Part shown: in pieces, positions 31,319 to 45,462 of the stretch
Layout of the letters: every line of letters begins with the position of its first letter
How positions within the stretch are numbered: the stretch's first letter is position 1
Source of the DNA: Euglena gracilis
Taxonomy: Eukaryota; Euglenida; Euglenophyceae; Euglenales
DNA length: 64,000 nucleotides
Direction: 5' to 3'
Assembly (NCBI GenBank): GCA_039621445.1
Contig: CP154954.1
Coordinates: forward strand, 33,643,455-33,707,454
Made by a program: the position numbers and the translations under genes
Notes under the pieces: model-generated
The model's input: the letters and a program-made list of their open reading frames with translations, nothing else
The model's database searches: none
What the model was told of the DNA's origin: nothing

Positions 31319-32611
31319 CTGGGCTGGTTGGAGAACGAAAACTTTTCAAAAAAATCAGCAGTGAAGACTCTTTCATAACGCAGGCTCATTCTGTGCAAGG
31401 GAAAAAAACCCGGAGCGGACGTCCTTCACACAAGCTTTGCCATCAACATCATCATCATCTCATCACATCACGCACGCATGCGCACCACCAGGGCATGTTC
31501 TTCGAATCATTCATTACAAGGAAATAAAAAATTAACACAGAGGAGACTGCATTCTTTGAGGTGTCGTGAAAAAGCATTGATGAAATTGGTCAGAAAAATT
31601 TCTGGAGGTTGAAGGATTTCATAAAGAAATGAATGCAAATTTCCTCCAGATCTTAAAGATGCTTCCAACTCAAATTACAAAATGCAAAAAAAAACCATAA
31701 TCAAGCAACAAAACCGTAAAAAAAATGTTTTTTTCTTGGAAATCAGCAGGCGATAAAAGCAAGAAATAATAATTTAAACCCCCAAATCCCCCTGGCCTTA
31801 GACTTTGGCTGCCCAAATGATACATCCCCCCTGCCACGCCCTTGAGAGGGAAATCAAGCAAGCAATTTCCATCCAAAACCAGCATATTTTGGCAAAAATA
31901 TGCCATTTCCAAAATGTTCAGGTAGCATCAACATAAAAGAAGTGTCAAAAATTGCAAAAATCAGAAAATATGTCAAAGTATTTCATTTCGGGGGCATTTT
32001 TTAAGTTTGAAAAATATGCCCAAATAATAAACCACCAGAATAATATATACCTCCCCAGGCTCTCGCCTTCGGATGCCCAAATAATGTGCCCCTTCGGGGC
32101 ACATTATTTGGGGGGTAATCTGAAAAACCACAACATTTTGCTGTCCGATGAAAAGAACCTTAAAACTAAAACATACAAATAGCATTTGACACCAGATTCC
32201 TTTTAGGAAAAGTGTTAAACAATTTATCAATGGTTTTGGGTCGCCAAAAAAACTTTGGGGGGGGTGGGGGCCAAAAAGATCTGTCCACCAACTTTGCAGG
32301 GGGGCAAAATTGTCTGGGGGGTGGTTAAGCCGGTGCCATTTTAAGCCTAATTCAGCCTAAACTTGGCATATTTCTGTTTAAATCCACACCCGAACGCTAT
32401 TTCTAACTTTAAGCCCAAATCTAATCCCAACTCGGCACAAAAAATACAGCACAAGACAAAAGCAGATGCACAACTTTTTGCATTATTTATAACTTGAACA
32501 AGGTGATTGAACAACTTGAACATACATGTCTTGCATTAATCCATTGTATTAATTAAAATATAATCTTCACTTAGCAACGTTATACTCAACATAATAAATA
32601 ATTAAAAAAAA

Positions 32612-33086
32612 AGGCAGCAAGAGTCTACTTGCCCCGCCTCCCCCGGGGGGGGGGGGGCTGAATTGAATCTCCAGGGGGGAGGGTGCATATGGCGGCCCCC
32701 ACGTCCCGCCTTTTGACTTTTCGGTCCTGCAGTGCCCTGAACCATGCCGGATCCGGGCGAATAAACTCAGATTCTGGGAGGACAGCCATTATTTTTATGA
32801 ATAGGGTCAGGGTTCGGACCGGCGCGCGGAAAATTAGCCCCGTTGAGGACAAAAGTTAGACCGGAAGTTAGGTCTCCATTTGGGAGATTTTTGGGGCGCA
32901 CTTTTGTCTTTTGGCCCAACTTGGTCCTTAATTCTTAAAATAAAACTCTCAAAAAGGGGTACCCTCCAGGAATCCGTAAAGAATACCCCGATTTTCCCCC
33001 GAGGTTGGACACGGGTGCCGCCATATCCCCGGCCTGCAGGTTCTACTTGCCCCCCAGGGGGGGGGGGCAAGTAGAATCTTGCTGCC
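32612..33086. mobile_element. Small TIR element (475 bp)
   Basis: GGCAGCAAGAGTCTACTTGCC at the left is mirrored by GGCAAGTAGAATCTTGCTGCC at the right, with two internal mismatches, each followed by a C- or G-run. The interior (AGGGTCAGGGTTCGGACCGG, then GTTAGGTCTCCATTTGGGAG) resembles 40,330-40,560, so the two are related insertions. Confidence 0.75.
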
Positions 33087-35402
33087 AATTGAAAATACTT
33101 CACCAATCACCTAAGATATTAAGAAACATTTCCAATTACAATCATTCTGACTGCTGTTCTATTTATATAGCCAAATAATTTTGTTTGAAGTGATTTTATT
33201 ATTATACTTATCATTAATACACAAATAATGCTGGCATAAACAATATGATTCTTAAATAACATATGTATGCTTTAAAATAGATGTTATCATTTTGTTTTCA
33301 GTTTATTTTTTGGGGGAAAATTCAGCAGCACAAATTTAGAAGTAAATACTTTACTTCTAAATGTTTTACATATTCCAGGCCCCTCTTCTTCAAGCCCCTG
33401 GGGAGCCCCTGGGAATGGCCTGATGGTGTAACGAAAAACAGACTTTCCTGAATGGTGGAAAATTGGATTTTCTGAAATTGGACGGGAAAACTGAAATTGG
33501 ATGCCTCCTCGAAAAGGCAGGGAAAATCTAGACAGAAACTTGTCCAGAATTATCCCCACGGCATTTCCCCAGGGCAAGTCCTGCCCCCCGGAATGCCAAC
33601 ACTGAAGCAGGCGGCCCCCACACCGGACAGCGGAGCGCCAGTGGTTTTCGGCGTTCCCTGCAGGGACGGGGGTGGCAAACCGGGCGAGGGTGTCGCTGCA
33701 GCCGCTGCCCTCCTCGGGACTGTTGCCCGCCCCCTGCCAAGTCGACCGAGCATTTCCCCCGGAGGTTGGATTTTGGATTCTGCTTTGGGGAGCCGGATTT
33801 TGCCCAACCAATTCTTTTCAAACCCCCCTTCACCCGGCCGACCAAACCACAGCCTGCGTACCTCCAGCCACGTTTACCAGGGCTGTACGGGAAGGCCTGG
33901 CAGCCTGGTGGGCGGGTCGGACCCCCCCACCCACCACCCAATGGTTTCGGGGTTTCCCACATAGCCCTGGGGTTCACGGGGGGGGGGGGCGTGTTTGGGT
34001 CCAGGGCTTGGCGGGGCCCAGCCAGCGGCCGGCCGTGCCACAGCGGTCGGAGGCCGGGGGCGGGGCTGCCCGGCGGGGGAGCGGAGGGGACGGGGAGTGG
34101 CGGCGGCGGGGGGCCCAGGGAGGGCGGCGCGGGAGCGGCGGCGGGGCTGGCGTGGGCGACGGTGCGCAGGACCTGCGGAGCAACCCCGGGTGGATTTGCA
34201 CTGGGCACTGGCCCCACTCCCCCGGCCCAAGGCTGTGCGGGAATGCCTCGTGGGCAGCGGTGGGTTGACCCTCCCCCACCCACCATGGCACCGCCCAAGA
34301 AAAATGTTGAACAAAAATGGTGTTCCCGGAAACACGGGATGGTGGGGAGGGCCCACACCGCCCCCCACAACCCATGGGGTTTCGGGGATTCCCATACAGC
34401 TCTGACCCTGGCCGCCTGACCATCATATGATTTGAGATTGCTGAAGATTTTAACTTCGGGAATTCATCACCGAATAAGAGTAGCATTTGCAAAGCAAAAA
34501 AAGACAAAACGCTTTTGGAGTGAAATTTTTATACCATTTTTATCCAACGATGTTCTGATCTCCACAGGAATATCCTTCGGAGAGAAACTCTTCCCAAGGA
34601 GGCGGAAAAATGCATCCATTGGTCAGAGATACAAAGAAAACAGACATCTACAGAGATGTCCAAAAATATATACCTGAAGAAAATATGACCAACCTGAAGC
34701 TTTTTTTGCCTGCTTGGTCCCACTTGTCCCTATGAGAGGGGGGGCACCGGCATACCGTGCACATTGCATGCCGGCAGCCCTCATCGACGGTTGGACAAAA
34801 ACCCAGAAATTGGATGTCATGAAAAAGTTGGCCATAGCAAAAACCATCAAACTGCAGCAATCCTGAGGTCAGTAAGCTGTGGAGATGTGAAATGCTGATT
34901 GCTCTTGCAAATCAGCTCTGTCAAAGCGTGAGTTTTCAGAACCCAATCGCATGAATTTCGTGGAATTTTGGCCACCTTAACTTAATTTCAAATCAATTGG
35001 TAAATCTCAGGTGGTTGTTGATGAGAAATTGAATGAACTGCTGTTTAACATTGTCAACATTTTCTGACAATACACCCTCAGTGGTCCCCATCAGGTTTCC
35101 CTCAACACCTGGAGGATGCGTAGCAGCTGACACTCCAAGGGTTGCCCTGGCCAGGCTGCTTTGTTCCACCCAGGCTTCCAGGGGTCCGCCAGCACCCCAC
35201 GCCCACAGGGGTATGGGGGGCCCCCTCCACCAAAAAGCAAAAAGAACAGCCTGGTCTTGACGCGGGACTGCAGTCCAGCACAGCGACGGCAGTGGAGGGG
35301 CCCGCACGGCAGTGGGGCAAGGGGACCGCACTGGGGGGCGGGTGGCGGCAGGGCCCCCCCCACGATGGTTGTCAGATGGCCTTGGCGCCTCCCGTCGCAC
35401 AC

Positions 35403-38400
35403 CGGCCACCAGGCGCAGGAAGCAGAGACGGACCGAGGAAGGGACCCCACGCTCATGTTGGGCACTGGGGGAAGCCCGGAGGGCCCCGGGCTTGTGCACA
35501 GGTCGCTGCTGAGCAGCCCGAGGGCGGCCTGCGTAGCGGCGACGAAGGCGGGCGGGGCGGCGGCCTGGCGCTGCCCTTCCGCCGTCCCCGCCAGCCGCCC
35601 GCCCCGGCGGCCTGGCTTCCTGGGCTGGCCACCCCCCCCAATAAATGTGCAGTGCCCTGATTATGCGCAGTGCCCTTAGAAATGCACACCCCCCAAGCGT
35701 CCGAAACTACCTCCTTAACAGTGCCCAAAAGAGAAATCGCTGTCACTTCTCACGCCTGAAAGCACACAAAACCCTCAGAACTGTCCTTCTCGGACCAAAT
35801 ACCCCTATCATCCAAGCCCACATTTGGCACATAATCAGTTGACTCATAGCTTGCCATCGCAAGAAGGGAAAAATACTGAAAAAGAGTGTTGGAGAATTAA
35901 GTATTTTGTGTTGTTGCCGAATAAGTGCGCAGTGCCCTAATAAATGCACCCCTTGGGGTCCGAAACTACGTCCTTAAAATTTCCATTGCACCATTTGGCA
36001 CGGAAAATATAACTTTGAATAGGCCACTTCACCCAAGACCCAGTGCAACAGCGGTCCCACCTCCCCTCCACCAAGGTGCTCTGCTAAAAGTGCAAAGAAG
36101 AGGAGACGAATTAGGGTTGATGGCGACTTTGACTTGAAGAGAGGAATGGATGGAATGGATGAGAGATGCAAAGCTGACGCGATGCCGGCCGGCCCCCGGG
36201 CCAGCCCCCGGGGTCGGTCCGTCAGCGCCCAATGGCCTGCGGGCACCAAATGCACCCCCCCCACCCCCCAACTTGCCCAACAGTTGGGCAGCCCGAGCCG
36301 GTGGGGCGGACGGCTGGGCACCAGGAAGTCCAAAAACCAGTCAACGACGGCCATCACTCCTTCGTGGAGAGGTGCAAAGGCGAGGGCAGGCCGAAGGGGG
36401 CCTGCGGGGGAGAACCGGCGGTTGGGCAGTTCATTTTCGGTGGATGTGGGAAAGGTTGGCGTGCCCAGGGTCCGGGCCGTGAATTGCCAGCCTGGTTATG
36501 GCCCTCGGCACCGCAATGCGTTTCTCACATTGGAAAAATTCGCAACCTGGTGACTTACAAACACAACAAAAAAATCACACAAACAACACACAAACAAATA
36601 CAAAACATCACAGAGAAAAAAAAAACAGCATTTTCTTCAAAAAAAAGGGCGTTGGAACTGGAGTACCAAAAACAATGTGATAGAACTTTTTTTATAAAAA
36701 AAGCTACACATATAGAATCAATACGCCCAGCTGACACATGACACATGAGCTGTCAAAAAAAATGGGGATGTACCCGGAGGCAGGTGACAGACACCTTGGC
36801 CAGGCTCTGAACCGGCGAGGCCCTCCACCCGCTGCACCACCGCCTCGGCGGTGACCAGCACGTGCACCGCCAGCGGCAGCTCCAGCCCGCTCGTCCCCGC
36901 GACGCTCCGGCAGACAGCTGGGCTGCGTAGCGCCTCCAGCAGCGTCCGGAGCCGCCCGAGCCACGCGCTGGGGTCCGCCGCGCTGGGCGGTGGGGGCCCA
37001 TCTGGGGGAGGGCCACCGGCGGCAGGGGCGGCCTTTCGGACAGAAGTGTGGCCCGTGGGAAAAGAGGAAAACCAATGCCAATGGCCTGAACGGTGGGTGT
37101 GTGCAGACCCCAGGTTGTGTGACCCCCCCCAAACGATTTGTGCAAACTGCGGCATTTGACGTGGTGCACCTCCCCCGCCGATGGAGCAAGACGCGGAAAA
37201 CTGAAACGGAAGGAACGAAAATTGAAGCGGGTGGTGCAATTCAGCTTTTTCACCAGGCACTCCAGGCGTTGCGGATGGATTCAAAAAACCTGGGGGTCGG
37301 ATTTAAAATAAATGTGCGTCCTACAGCTGGAGGCGGCGGTAGTAATTGTGCATGATCAAAATACAGGCAACACACAACTCAAATATTGCCAAAATAGATC
37401 GTCGCTCAAAGGCCCTGCTGCAAGAGTGCCCAGGGAAGGCTCCTCCTGTGCGCCGGGCGGCGGGGGAACCGCAACAGGGTCCCCGGTCGAAGGGGCCAGC
37501 TTGGGCGGCAGGTCCGGGCACTGGCTGAGGGTGAGCTCCAGGGAGAGGAGGAGGGTGGGGATGACGGAGGGCTGTGGCTCTGCTTTGGACTCCCTGGGGG
37601 ATAGACCATGCAATATTTTACTCACCCCTTGGGGGGGGGGGTCGCTTCCACTCTTCCAAAACCAGTGAGTCACTTTTTTTTGAAAACCAGTCAACAACCT
37701 CCCGGGGGGAGGGGTTGGTGGAACTCAAGGGGGAAAAAATGACAATGAATGCGAAAATAATCAAAAAATTTGCCAGCACCTTTGGTGCTGGGTTACTTTG
37801 CTGAACCCCCAGACAAGCCAAATCAGTCACTCTGAAAAAACCAGTCACCCACCCCCAGTCAGTCAGTGACCAAGTCACTGAATGGGAAGGATGCAGGCAT
37901 TGTGTGTGATCGTTGCACGCCACAGTAGGACAGCCCGTCACGTTTTCCAGCCTATGCCTTCCCTCCTCCCTGCTCTTTGTGCCAGCATGGGGAGGCCAAC
38001 CCTTTGGTATGGGTCCGAGCCCAAAAAATGCTGCGACGCGCAGGAGGGCCACAGTGCGGCCTGCACCGACTTCACGGTGCAGCGGGGGCAGCGACTGTCC
38101 CGTTGCCAACCACAAACCCCCCACCAGCTCCAGAACACACACACACACACACACAGCACACACATACACAGACAGCACACATATACACACACAGCACACA
38201 CATACACACACAGCACGCATATACACACAGCACGCATATACACACACAGCACGCATATACACACACAGCACACATATACACACACAGCACACACATATAC
38301 ACACAGCACACATACACACACATACACACACAGCACACATTTACACACACAGCACACATAGACACACACAGCACACACATACACGCACAGCACACACATA

Positions 38401-41400
38401 CACACACAGCACACATATACACACAACACACACACATACACACACAGCACACATATACACACAGCACGCATATACACACACAGCACACATATACACACAC
38501 AGCATGCATATACACAGACACAGACACAGACAACCCCCCCCCACCAGCTCCCCCACGCCTCACATCTGGGCAAGGGCCCGTCGCTGCTCAGAGGGTCCCC
38601 ACCACGGAAGGAAACGCTGAGGCGTGGTCGCACAGCTTCTCGTCGGACTCTGTCAAGATGTGGACCACCGCCGCCGGGAATGGGGCAGGCCCTGCAAAGT
38701 GAGCATGCAGGCAGGGATCAGCCTTCTCTCAGCAAACCCGGAGAGAGGGGAATCTCCCCCACCCAACATGTAATGTCCCCCCTGGTGGCGTGGTGGGGGC
38801 GGAACAACAAAAAAACCCATTGAGGGAAAAACCCATTCTTCATCAGCTTTTTGACCTAGTCCTTGAAATTTCCATTGACATGGAATTTTGACAAAAACTT
38901 TCAGATTCGCCTGAAATATGAACTTCAAAACCCCATTTGCCATCAGTTTTTAAATCGCTAGAATGTGTGCAAATCTGGGCACAACATTGTATGCTAACCC
39001 GTCCGCCAAGACATTCATTCCCTAAACATGAAAAAAATTATCTGTCCAAGCACATTCAATGGAAAATCCACAAGCAAAACGGCCGGAAAATGGCCATATT
39101 TTGGCAAAAAACCAGTCCACTTCAGGGGGGGGGGATGGTTTCTGGCATCCTCCGACCATCGTCAATCCCCCACGGCACAAATTTTGCAATGAATGAAAAA
39201 TGTTTTGAATTTTTCAATTTTTAACCCCGTTCCACGCCTGGACCGGCCATTGGCCAGCCTTTGGGCCAAAAGCCGGCTATTATCCTTGCACAAAGCCACA
39301 CAACCAACCCGTGCACAAGCCGTGCGCACACCCATACACAAAGTCATGCGCAAATCCATGCACACATGTGTGCGCAAATTCGTCTGCAACCCCGTGCTCA
39401 AACCCGAGCGCAAACCTGGTAAGTCCGTGTGCAAATCCATGGGGAAAACCCTTGCGCAAAATTCTGCACCAATCCGTGCGCACTTCTGTGCCGCTAATCC
39501 ATGTGCAATCCTGAAACCCATGCGCTTGCTAACCTGCAAGCTAACCTGTGCAAACAACCATACGCACAAAAAGGTCCTTACGGTCCTCCCTGTGCGCCTT
39601 CCAGCCTTACGGGCTTGAGGGCCATTCCAGCAAATTGAATGAAAACTTCACAGGAAAAATGGGTGAAAATTCAGAGTTTCTCAGCAAACACAGGTAGGCG
39701 TTGGGAAAAAATGGTTTCTGGCATCCATGGATCATCACCAAAGCAGCCAAATATCAAAAAATGTGTTTTTCGACTTTTTAAGTTTCGACCACGTTCCAGT
39801 CCCGGTTCGGCCCTCGGACCCTTGGGCCCTTGGGCCTCAAGCTTTTCGTTAACAGGGGAAAAAAAGCAAATTTCCTGTCCCTTATGGACCGCCCTGCATA
39901 TGCAAACCCTGTGCACAAGGGTTTGTGCACAGGTTAGTGCACGGGTTTGAGAACCGGTGCGTAAACCTGCAGAAACCCATGTGCAAATCTGTGCGCAAAC
40001 CTGTGCATATCATTGGTCACAGAATTTTAGATTTTTTGTCAGAAATGCGATTTGTGTTGTTTTTTTTGAAAGTTGCTTTCCATTTCATCTTTTTCTCTGA
40101 ACTGATTTCTGGTTTACGCACAGGTTTGTGTCAAGGTTGCGCACCGATATTGGCAAGAGCCAATATCGGTCCAAGCACGTGCGGGTTTGTGCAGGGGTAG
40201 GCACACACATCAAATCAGCATTAGTGTACGGGTTTGCGCACAGGGCTTTGCACGGGATGGCAGCAAACCCCCCAAACAGCCCCCCACGGGGGGGGGTGTT
40301 TGGGGACTCCAGGGGGAGGGGGTGTTTGCTGGCACCCGGTTCCGAAATTTCTGACTTTTCGAACCTGCGGCGCATGGAACCGCGCCGAATGCGGGCGAGT
40401 GGGTGCTATTTAGGAATCGGATCAGGGTTGGATCGGCGAGGCGAAAATTGGTTAAACTTGGGGAGAAAATTGGGCTGAGAGTTAGGTCCCCGATTTGGAA
40501 GATTTTCCAGTCGCACATTTGCCCGAATTTTCCGAATTTCGTCCATAATTTGGCTCAACTGGATCGGAATCAGGCCTACCTTATTTCGATGTTTCCGATA
40601 CTTCTTTCTTTCCATTTATTTCAAAATTTCCGATGTTTGGGAAACTTGCGGAGATCCCCCTGGAGTCCCCAACGCCCCTCCGGGGAAGCGGAAAGGCTGG
40701 AATTGGACAAGCACTTGGGAGAATTATTTGCCTGCTGAATTCAAAAGTTTATTGAAATTGCCTTTGGGGTTCCTGCACGCCCGCAAATCAGAGCAATATG
40801 TCCACGACGCAACAAAGCCACATCAAACATGCAATCCCATTGAGGGGGGGGGGGCAGTTCATCTGGTGGCGAGTTTGAGCCAGCTGAGACATCCAGTCCT
40901 GTCCCTCCACAGGTTGTGGCAGGCACACCGGGACTCGTCCCCAACGTGCGCGGCGGCTCCAGCTGCCCCAACAGCCCCAGCGCGTCACAGCAATGCGATG
41001 GGCCAGGCCTTTGCCCCCTTCGCCCCCGACACCCCCGATGGGACCCGGGGCGATGGGGCTCCTCCCGGCCCGGCGGCCAAAGCCTGGGCAGGGCCAGGCC
41101 CACGAGGCTGCTGTGCCACACCGGCAGCCAGCGGACGGCCTGCAGCAGCGCCAGGGCCCCGGGAAGGTCGAACACCGGCACTGCAGGCGGTGAGGTGGCG
41201 CTGCGGACCTGGCCGGGCGGCAGGGCACCCTCCGAGCAAGGTGCAACTGCTGTCTGGACAATTTTTTTTTACCGACCTCGGAGGGGGGGTCACTTTCCCT
41301 CTGACCAAACCCAGTCAGTCACCACCCCCTGGGGGTTGGCCACTCTGTTGGCCTCTGGGATCCAAGACAAAATTGACCACAATTGTGGGGGGGGAAAGCC

Positions 41401-44400
41401 AAAAAGTTTTCCAGCGCCTTCAGCGCCAGGTCTCTTTAATGCCCCCCCCCCTCTGTGGGAGGAAGGGTTTGGGCCAAAACCAGTCAGTCATTCTGAAAAT
41501 ACCAGTAACCCGTGGGCGGCCCGGGGGCCGTATGGCGCCCCCCGGTGCCCCTCGTGCATGGGAGGCAGCCTTTTGTGCATGCCGGGGTGGTGGGAGGGCC
41601 CCGTCGATTTGCCGCAGCCCCCTCAAAGGGTCTACGTCGCTGCACAGTTTCCACCTCAGCAGCGCAATCTTACCGCGCCATCTACAAGGACACCGGCATT
41701 CAACCACTGAGTCACTGGCCCCTTCGGGGGGGGGGGCTTGCTGCCCCGGCCCCGGCCCGGCAGGGGCACCGGCACGGCGATGCCCGCGGAGCGGAACGCC
41801 GTCTGCAGGAACACGCCGAACAGCCGCTGCCAGGCGGCGTCGCCCGCGCTGCCCGCCCCCCCCCCCCTGCCGGCTGTTGACACAAAGTTGGACTCTGAAT
41901 TTTCGGTTGGACCACTGCTGGGTAACCCCCCCAAATATAAAGCCCCCCCCCCGGAGATATATTCGGGCGGGATTTCAAGACCCCGGGGGGGGGGGCTTTG
42001 TGTTTGGGGGTGAACATCAAACTTTTCTGGGTGGGCTATAAAAACGTTGGTGGCCTTTAACTGCAGTCAAATTCATGCCAAAATTTTGATGTGTGCCTCC
42101 TATTTCACCCAAAATGTGCAATTTTGTCCAAAAAATGGAGCATTTCTGGCGAAAAAAACATGCTGCACCCCCAAAGTTTTTACCCTTTCCTGAATGACAC
42201 CATTGTCTGGTATCAGGAGGGGCTTTATATTTGGGTGGCAAAACCAAACCCCCTGGGGGGCTTTATGATTGGGGGGTCGCTGAGCTCTTATCACTTTATG
42301 GGTGAGAGCGAAGCTCCCCCTCTCAGGGCAACCTCGGGAGCACCAACCTTTCCGGTATCCCACCTCAGGAAGTCATCTCATCCCCCAAGGTCCCCCGCAT
42401 CCACCGAACCCCTATAGTCCTAATTTTGCGTCTGGCCTGAATTACGCCTGTTTTAATGAGCCCACATCCAAAAAAGGGACCATAAAACAGTGTCTATCTG
42501 CCAGCAAGAAAATGTGTATTTTGGAAATAACTCCCCAGGAACGCCGAGTCGTCCAAAGGGGGCCAGTGGAAGAATTCAAGCCCGTGCGACGCTCTATCCA
42601 ACAATATCTGGCTTTCCCAGTGACTCCACGGATAGCCAAAATTATGCCCCCATTCTGCAGCCTCGTTTTTTGGCGCGTTTTCGGCGTTTTTTGGCCTGTT
42701 TTTTTTGGGGGACAAACCGGGCCAAAAAAATAAAATTTTCCAAATATCTCGAAAATGAAGCAAAATCAAGCAAAATGTCTGGAGACCTAAAGCCGATCTA
42801 ACGGTATTTTGGTTTCCCTGCCAGTCTGAGATATGGCCGATTTACGGCCCGAAACAGCGAGGCATGCTTTTGACTTTGCCGGTTTTCGGTCTTTTGGGGT
42901 TAAAAAATTGATTTCCCCAAATTCCTAAAAATGGTGGGGAATCAATGGAAATATCCGGCGACCTAAACTAAAGCCCTAGGAACGCTCCATATGTCTGTAC
43001 ATAATTTTTTTGCCACCTCCCTCCCTGGCCCAAAGGCCATTTTCCGGCCATTTTGGCCAAAAATCGCGAAATACCAATCATCTGCAGAATGAAGCAAAAT
43101 CAAGCAAAATGTCTGAGATCTAAATTGAATCCCTTAAAGTGACTAATGTACCAGTATTTCTATTTCCCTGTAACCCCCCGCCTCGCCTTAGATATGGCCG
43201 ATTTACGGTCCAACACAGCGTGGCAGGCGTCCGCCTCTTTTCGCCGTTTTCCACCATTTTTGGATCAAAACATCTCCCCCAAAATTTCTCAAAAATGGTG
43301 GGAATCAAAGGAAACGTCTAGGAATGCATATGTCCTTGTGGTCAATTTTTTTTTTGCAACTCCCTTCCTGCCCAATTTCCGGCCCATTTCGGGCCTTTTT
43401 CGGGCTGTTTTGGCCCAAAGAATCGCGGAAATGCAAAATATCTCGAAAATGGAGCAAAATCAAGCAAAATGTTTGGAGACCTAAATTGAAGCCCTGAAGA
43501 ATGCCCGATCTAACGGTATTTTGATTTCTCCACCTAGCCTGAGATATGGCCGATTTAAAAACTAATACAGTGAGGCATGCTTCCGCCTCTGCTGTCTTTG
43601 GTCATTTTTTGGGTCAAAAAAATCGATCGATGTCCCCAAAATTTCTCAAAAAATGTGCAGCGACCTAAAACAAAGCCATAGGAACGCTCCAGAGGTGCCC
43701 AGCAAACCCTAAACATTCAAACTTTATTTCCGTCCCTTTATTGCACACATCCACATGCAAACATTAAGAGTTCAGCACTATTCAAAACCTGGTTTACTTT
43801 TTGTAACCTGCCCACACCCACACCCACACCAGGCTCTTTTTTAAGACACCTCCAACCTACCCAGCCCTGCGTGGGACGCCCCAGGGGGGACCCCAAATAT
43901 CGGGTCATGTAATGGCATTTCCCAAAATTTGACCTTTTGGTTGAGGGTGTTCGGACCACCTTATTGGCAATTTTGACAGAATTTGTCAAAATTGCCAAAA
44001 AAAGGGAATTGAGAAATTGCCAAAAGAAAAGGAAAAATTGAGCTCTTTGGTGGGTTTTTGACCCGCTTGACAGGTGGGGAGGGGCGGACCCCCTCAGTCC
44101 AGGAGGGGGGGCCCTACCCTCTGGAGCGCTCCCCATAGCTGTGACACCCTCCTCACCCTGCCCCAACAGGGGTTTTCTTAATGACTTTCTTGAGGCCGGC
44201 TGGAAAAAGGTGCTGGCTGGACCCCAGTTTCCCCAGGTTGGAGGATCCAGGGGGGGGGGTCTAGCCGATTGCCTGAACTGGGTCCTCCAAAGGGGGGGGG
44301 GCAACTTGCATTTTCCAACCTCTGAGAATTTGGATTTTTGCACCGCTTGATTTTTTTCAAAGGAGAATTGGGGCCAGGGGTTTTTGATTCTGAAGCCGGA

Positions 44401-45005
44401 GGTGACCCAACCCCAGGTTGGGTCACTCCAGCAGCACCTTTTTTCCCCATCAGCAGCTCCCACCTGAGCATCGCCCCCCTCTGGGGGGATCCACTGAAAC
44501 AACACTTGGGCCTGCCAACCAGCCACCCGGCGAAGCAAAAGTTAAAAAAGGGGTCAATATTTCCAAAATGGCATTTTTTGAGCGGGTTTTGGTTTTTCAC
44601 CTCCAAATTTTGACTGAAAAAAATGAGAACCCGGCTGCATTTGGACTTTTTGCCTTTTTGGGGGTACCAACCAGGCCCAGCCGGCTCAGTTCTCGCACCA
44701 ACGGTTCACGGCACGCACGGGCTGCCGGGCAGCGGACACGCATGCAGGACGCCGGGAACACGTCGCGGGTGAGCCCGGCCGGGTGGTAGTGGTGCTGGGC
44801 CGGGGACAGGGGCGCACTGATCCTGAACTGTGAACTGACTGACGGGCGAAGCCGTGTGAGTGTGAGCGCCGTCCGACCGGGGGACCCCCCCCCCAGGGCA
44901 CATCCAGCCACCCACGCCGTGCCTCCCCTCCCCAGCCCCACCCTGGGGTCCCGGGGGAGTGAGCCCTTGGCCAGGAGCCGCTGCACGAGGGGGCCAAAAG
45001 CAGGG
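35403..45005 (-). CDS. Multi-exon gene, alpha-helical protein of unknown family (gene B2)
   Basis: These are GC-rich minus-strand exons with protein-like composition between repeat-filled introns: 44942-45005, 44668-44827, 41674-41848, 40929-41180, 38603-38691, 37376-37593, 36795-37001, an exon starting at 36236, 35500-35564 and 35403-35464. Phases agree directly across 45005 to 44668, 41180 to 38603, 37593 to 36795 to 36236, and 35564 to 35403. At least one exon is missing between 44.7 and 41.8 kb and between other blocks. Readable segments include AWQRLFGVFLQTAFRSAGIA, FDLPGALALLQAVRWLPVWH, FPAAVVHILTESDEKLCDHA, PSVIPTLLLSLELTLSQCPD and ELPLAVHVLVTAEAVVQRVE. These look like an alpha-solenoid (HEAT/karyopherin-like), but no family was recognised. 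Donors are mostly GTGTGY. It may be one gene with the block at 45.5-53.1 kb. Confidence 0.6.
38136..38530 (+). repeat. CACACAGCACACATATA minisatellite
   Basis: A compound array of CACACAGCACACATA/CACGCATATA units of 15-20 bp totals about 395 bp. It lies inside an intron of the minus-strand gene. The Thr/His and Cys/Val reading frames across it are repeat artefacts. Confidence 0.93.
39280..39560 (+). repeat. Degenerate GTGCGCAAA minisatellite, block 1
   Basis: Loosely periodic (about 12-16 bp) repetition of CCGTGCGCAAA/CCATGCACA. A second block lies at about 39,895-40,260. It gives long ORFs of CANP- or FAHG-type pseudo-repeats on both strands that have no independent support. Confidence 0.75.
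42640..43720 (+). repeat. Degenerate ~200-bp satellite, block 2
   Basis: About six units carry TCTC.AAAATG..GCAAAATCAA, then AAATGTC.GGAGACCTAAA, TAACGGTATTTTG.TTTCCC and GAGATATGGCCGATTTA, at steps of about 160-200 bp. It is the same family as 14,890-15,640. Confidence 0.8.
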
Positions 45006-45117
45006 CTGCATGGGACGGCTTGGTGGCAGGGGGGGAACACATGCCCATGGGCAAAATGAAAAAGTGCAATGAAGGGAAAACCAGACGTCAGAAAACGCCA
45101 CGGGTATTATATACATA

Positions 45118-45347
45118 CGCACACACACACATACATACATACATACATACACACACATACATACATACATACATACATACATACATACATACATACATAC
45201 ATACATACATACATACATACATACATACATACATACATACATACATACATACATACATACATACATACATACATACATACATACATACATACATACATAC
45301 ATACATACATACACACATACATACATGCATTCAAGCACACGCACATA
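45118..45347 (+). repeat. (ATAC)n microsatellite, ~230 bp
   Basis: CACACACA followed by uninterrupted ATAC tetramers with two short CACAC interruptions, all within an intron of the minus-strand gene. Confidence 0.95.
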
Positions 45348-45462
45348 TGTATACTTATATATTAACCCTCCCTACTGGTGGGGGGGTCGACCCTCCCCCA
45401 CCAAGTAGGTGGGGAGGTGGTCTGACCACACATGCCCCCCATCCGGGTGCCGGGATCCCCGG

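Noticed and set aside
37618-38702. Long Cys/Val/Tyr and Thr/His ORFs in four frames
   Set aside because: Artefacts of the CACACAGCACACATA minisatellite. The long open frames come from repeat periodicity. Only the short exon at 38,603-38,691 is credible.
40728-42041. 437-codon plus-strand ORF
   Set aside because: Opposite strand of well-bounded minus-strand exons (40,929-41,180 and 41,674-41,848). The plus reading is Pro/Gly/Arg low complexity.
44706-45365. Tyr-Val-Cys-Met and Thr-Tyr-Ile-His repeat ORFs
   Set aside because: Translations of an (ATAC)n tract.
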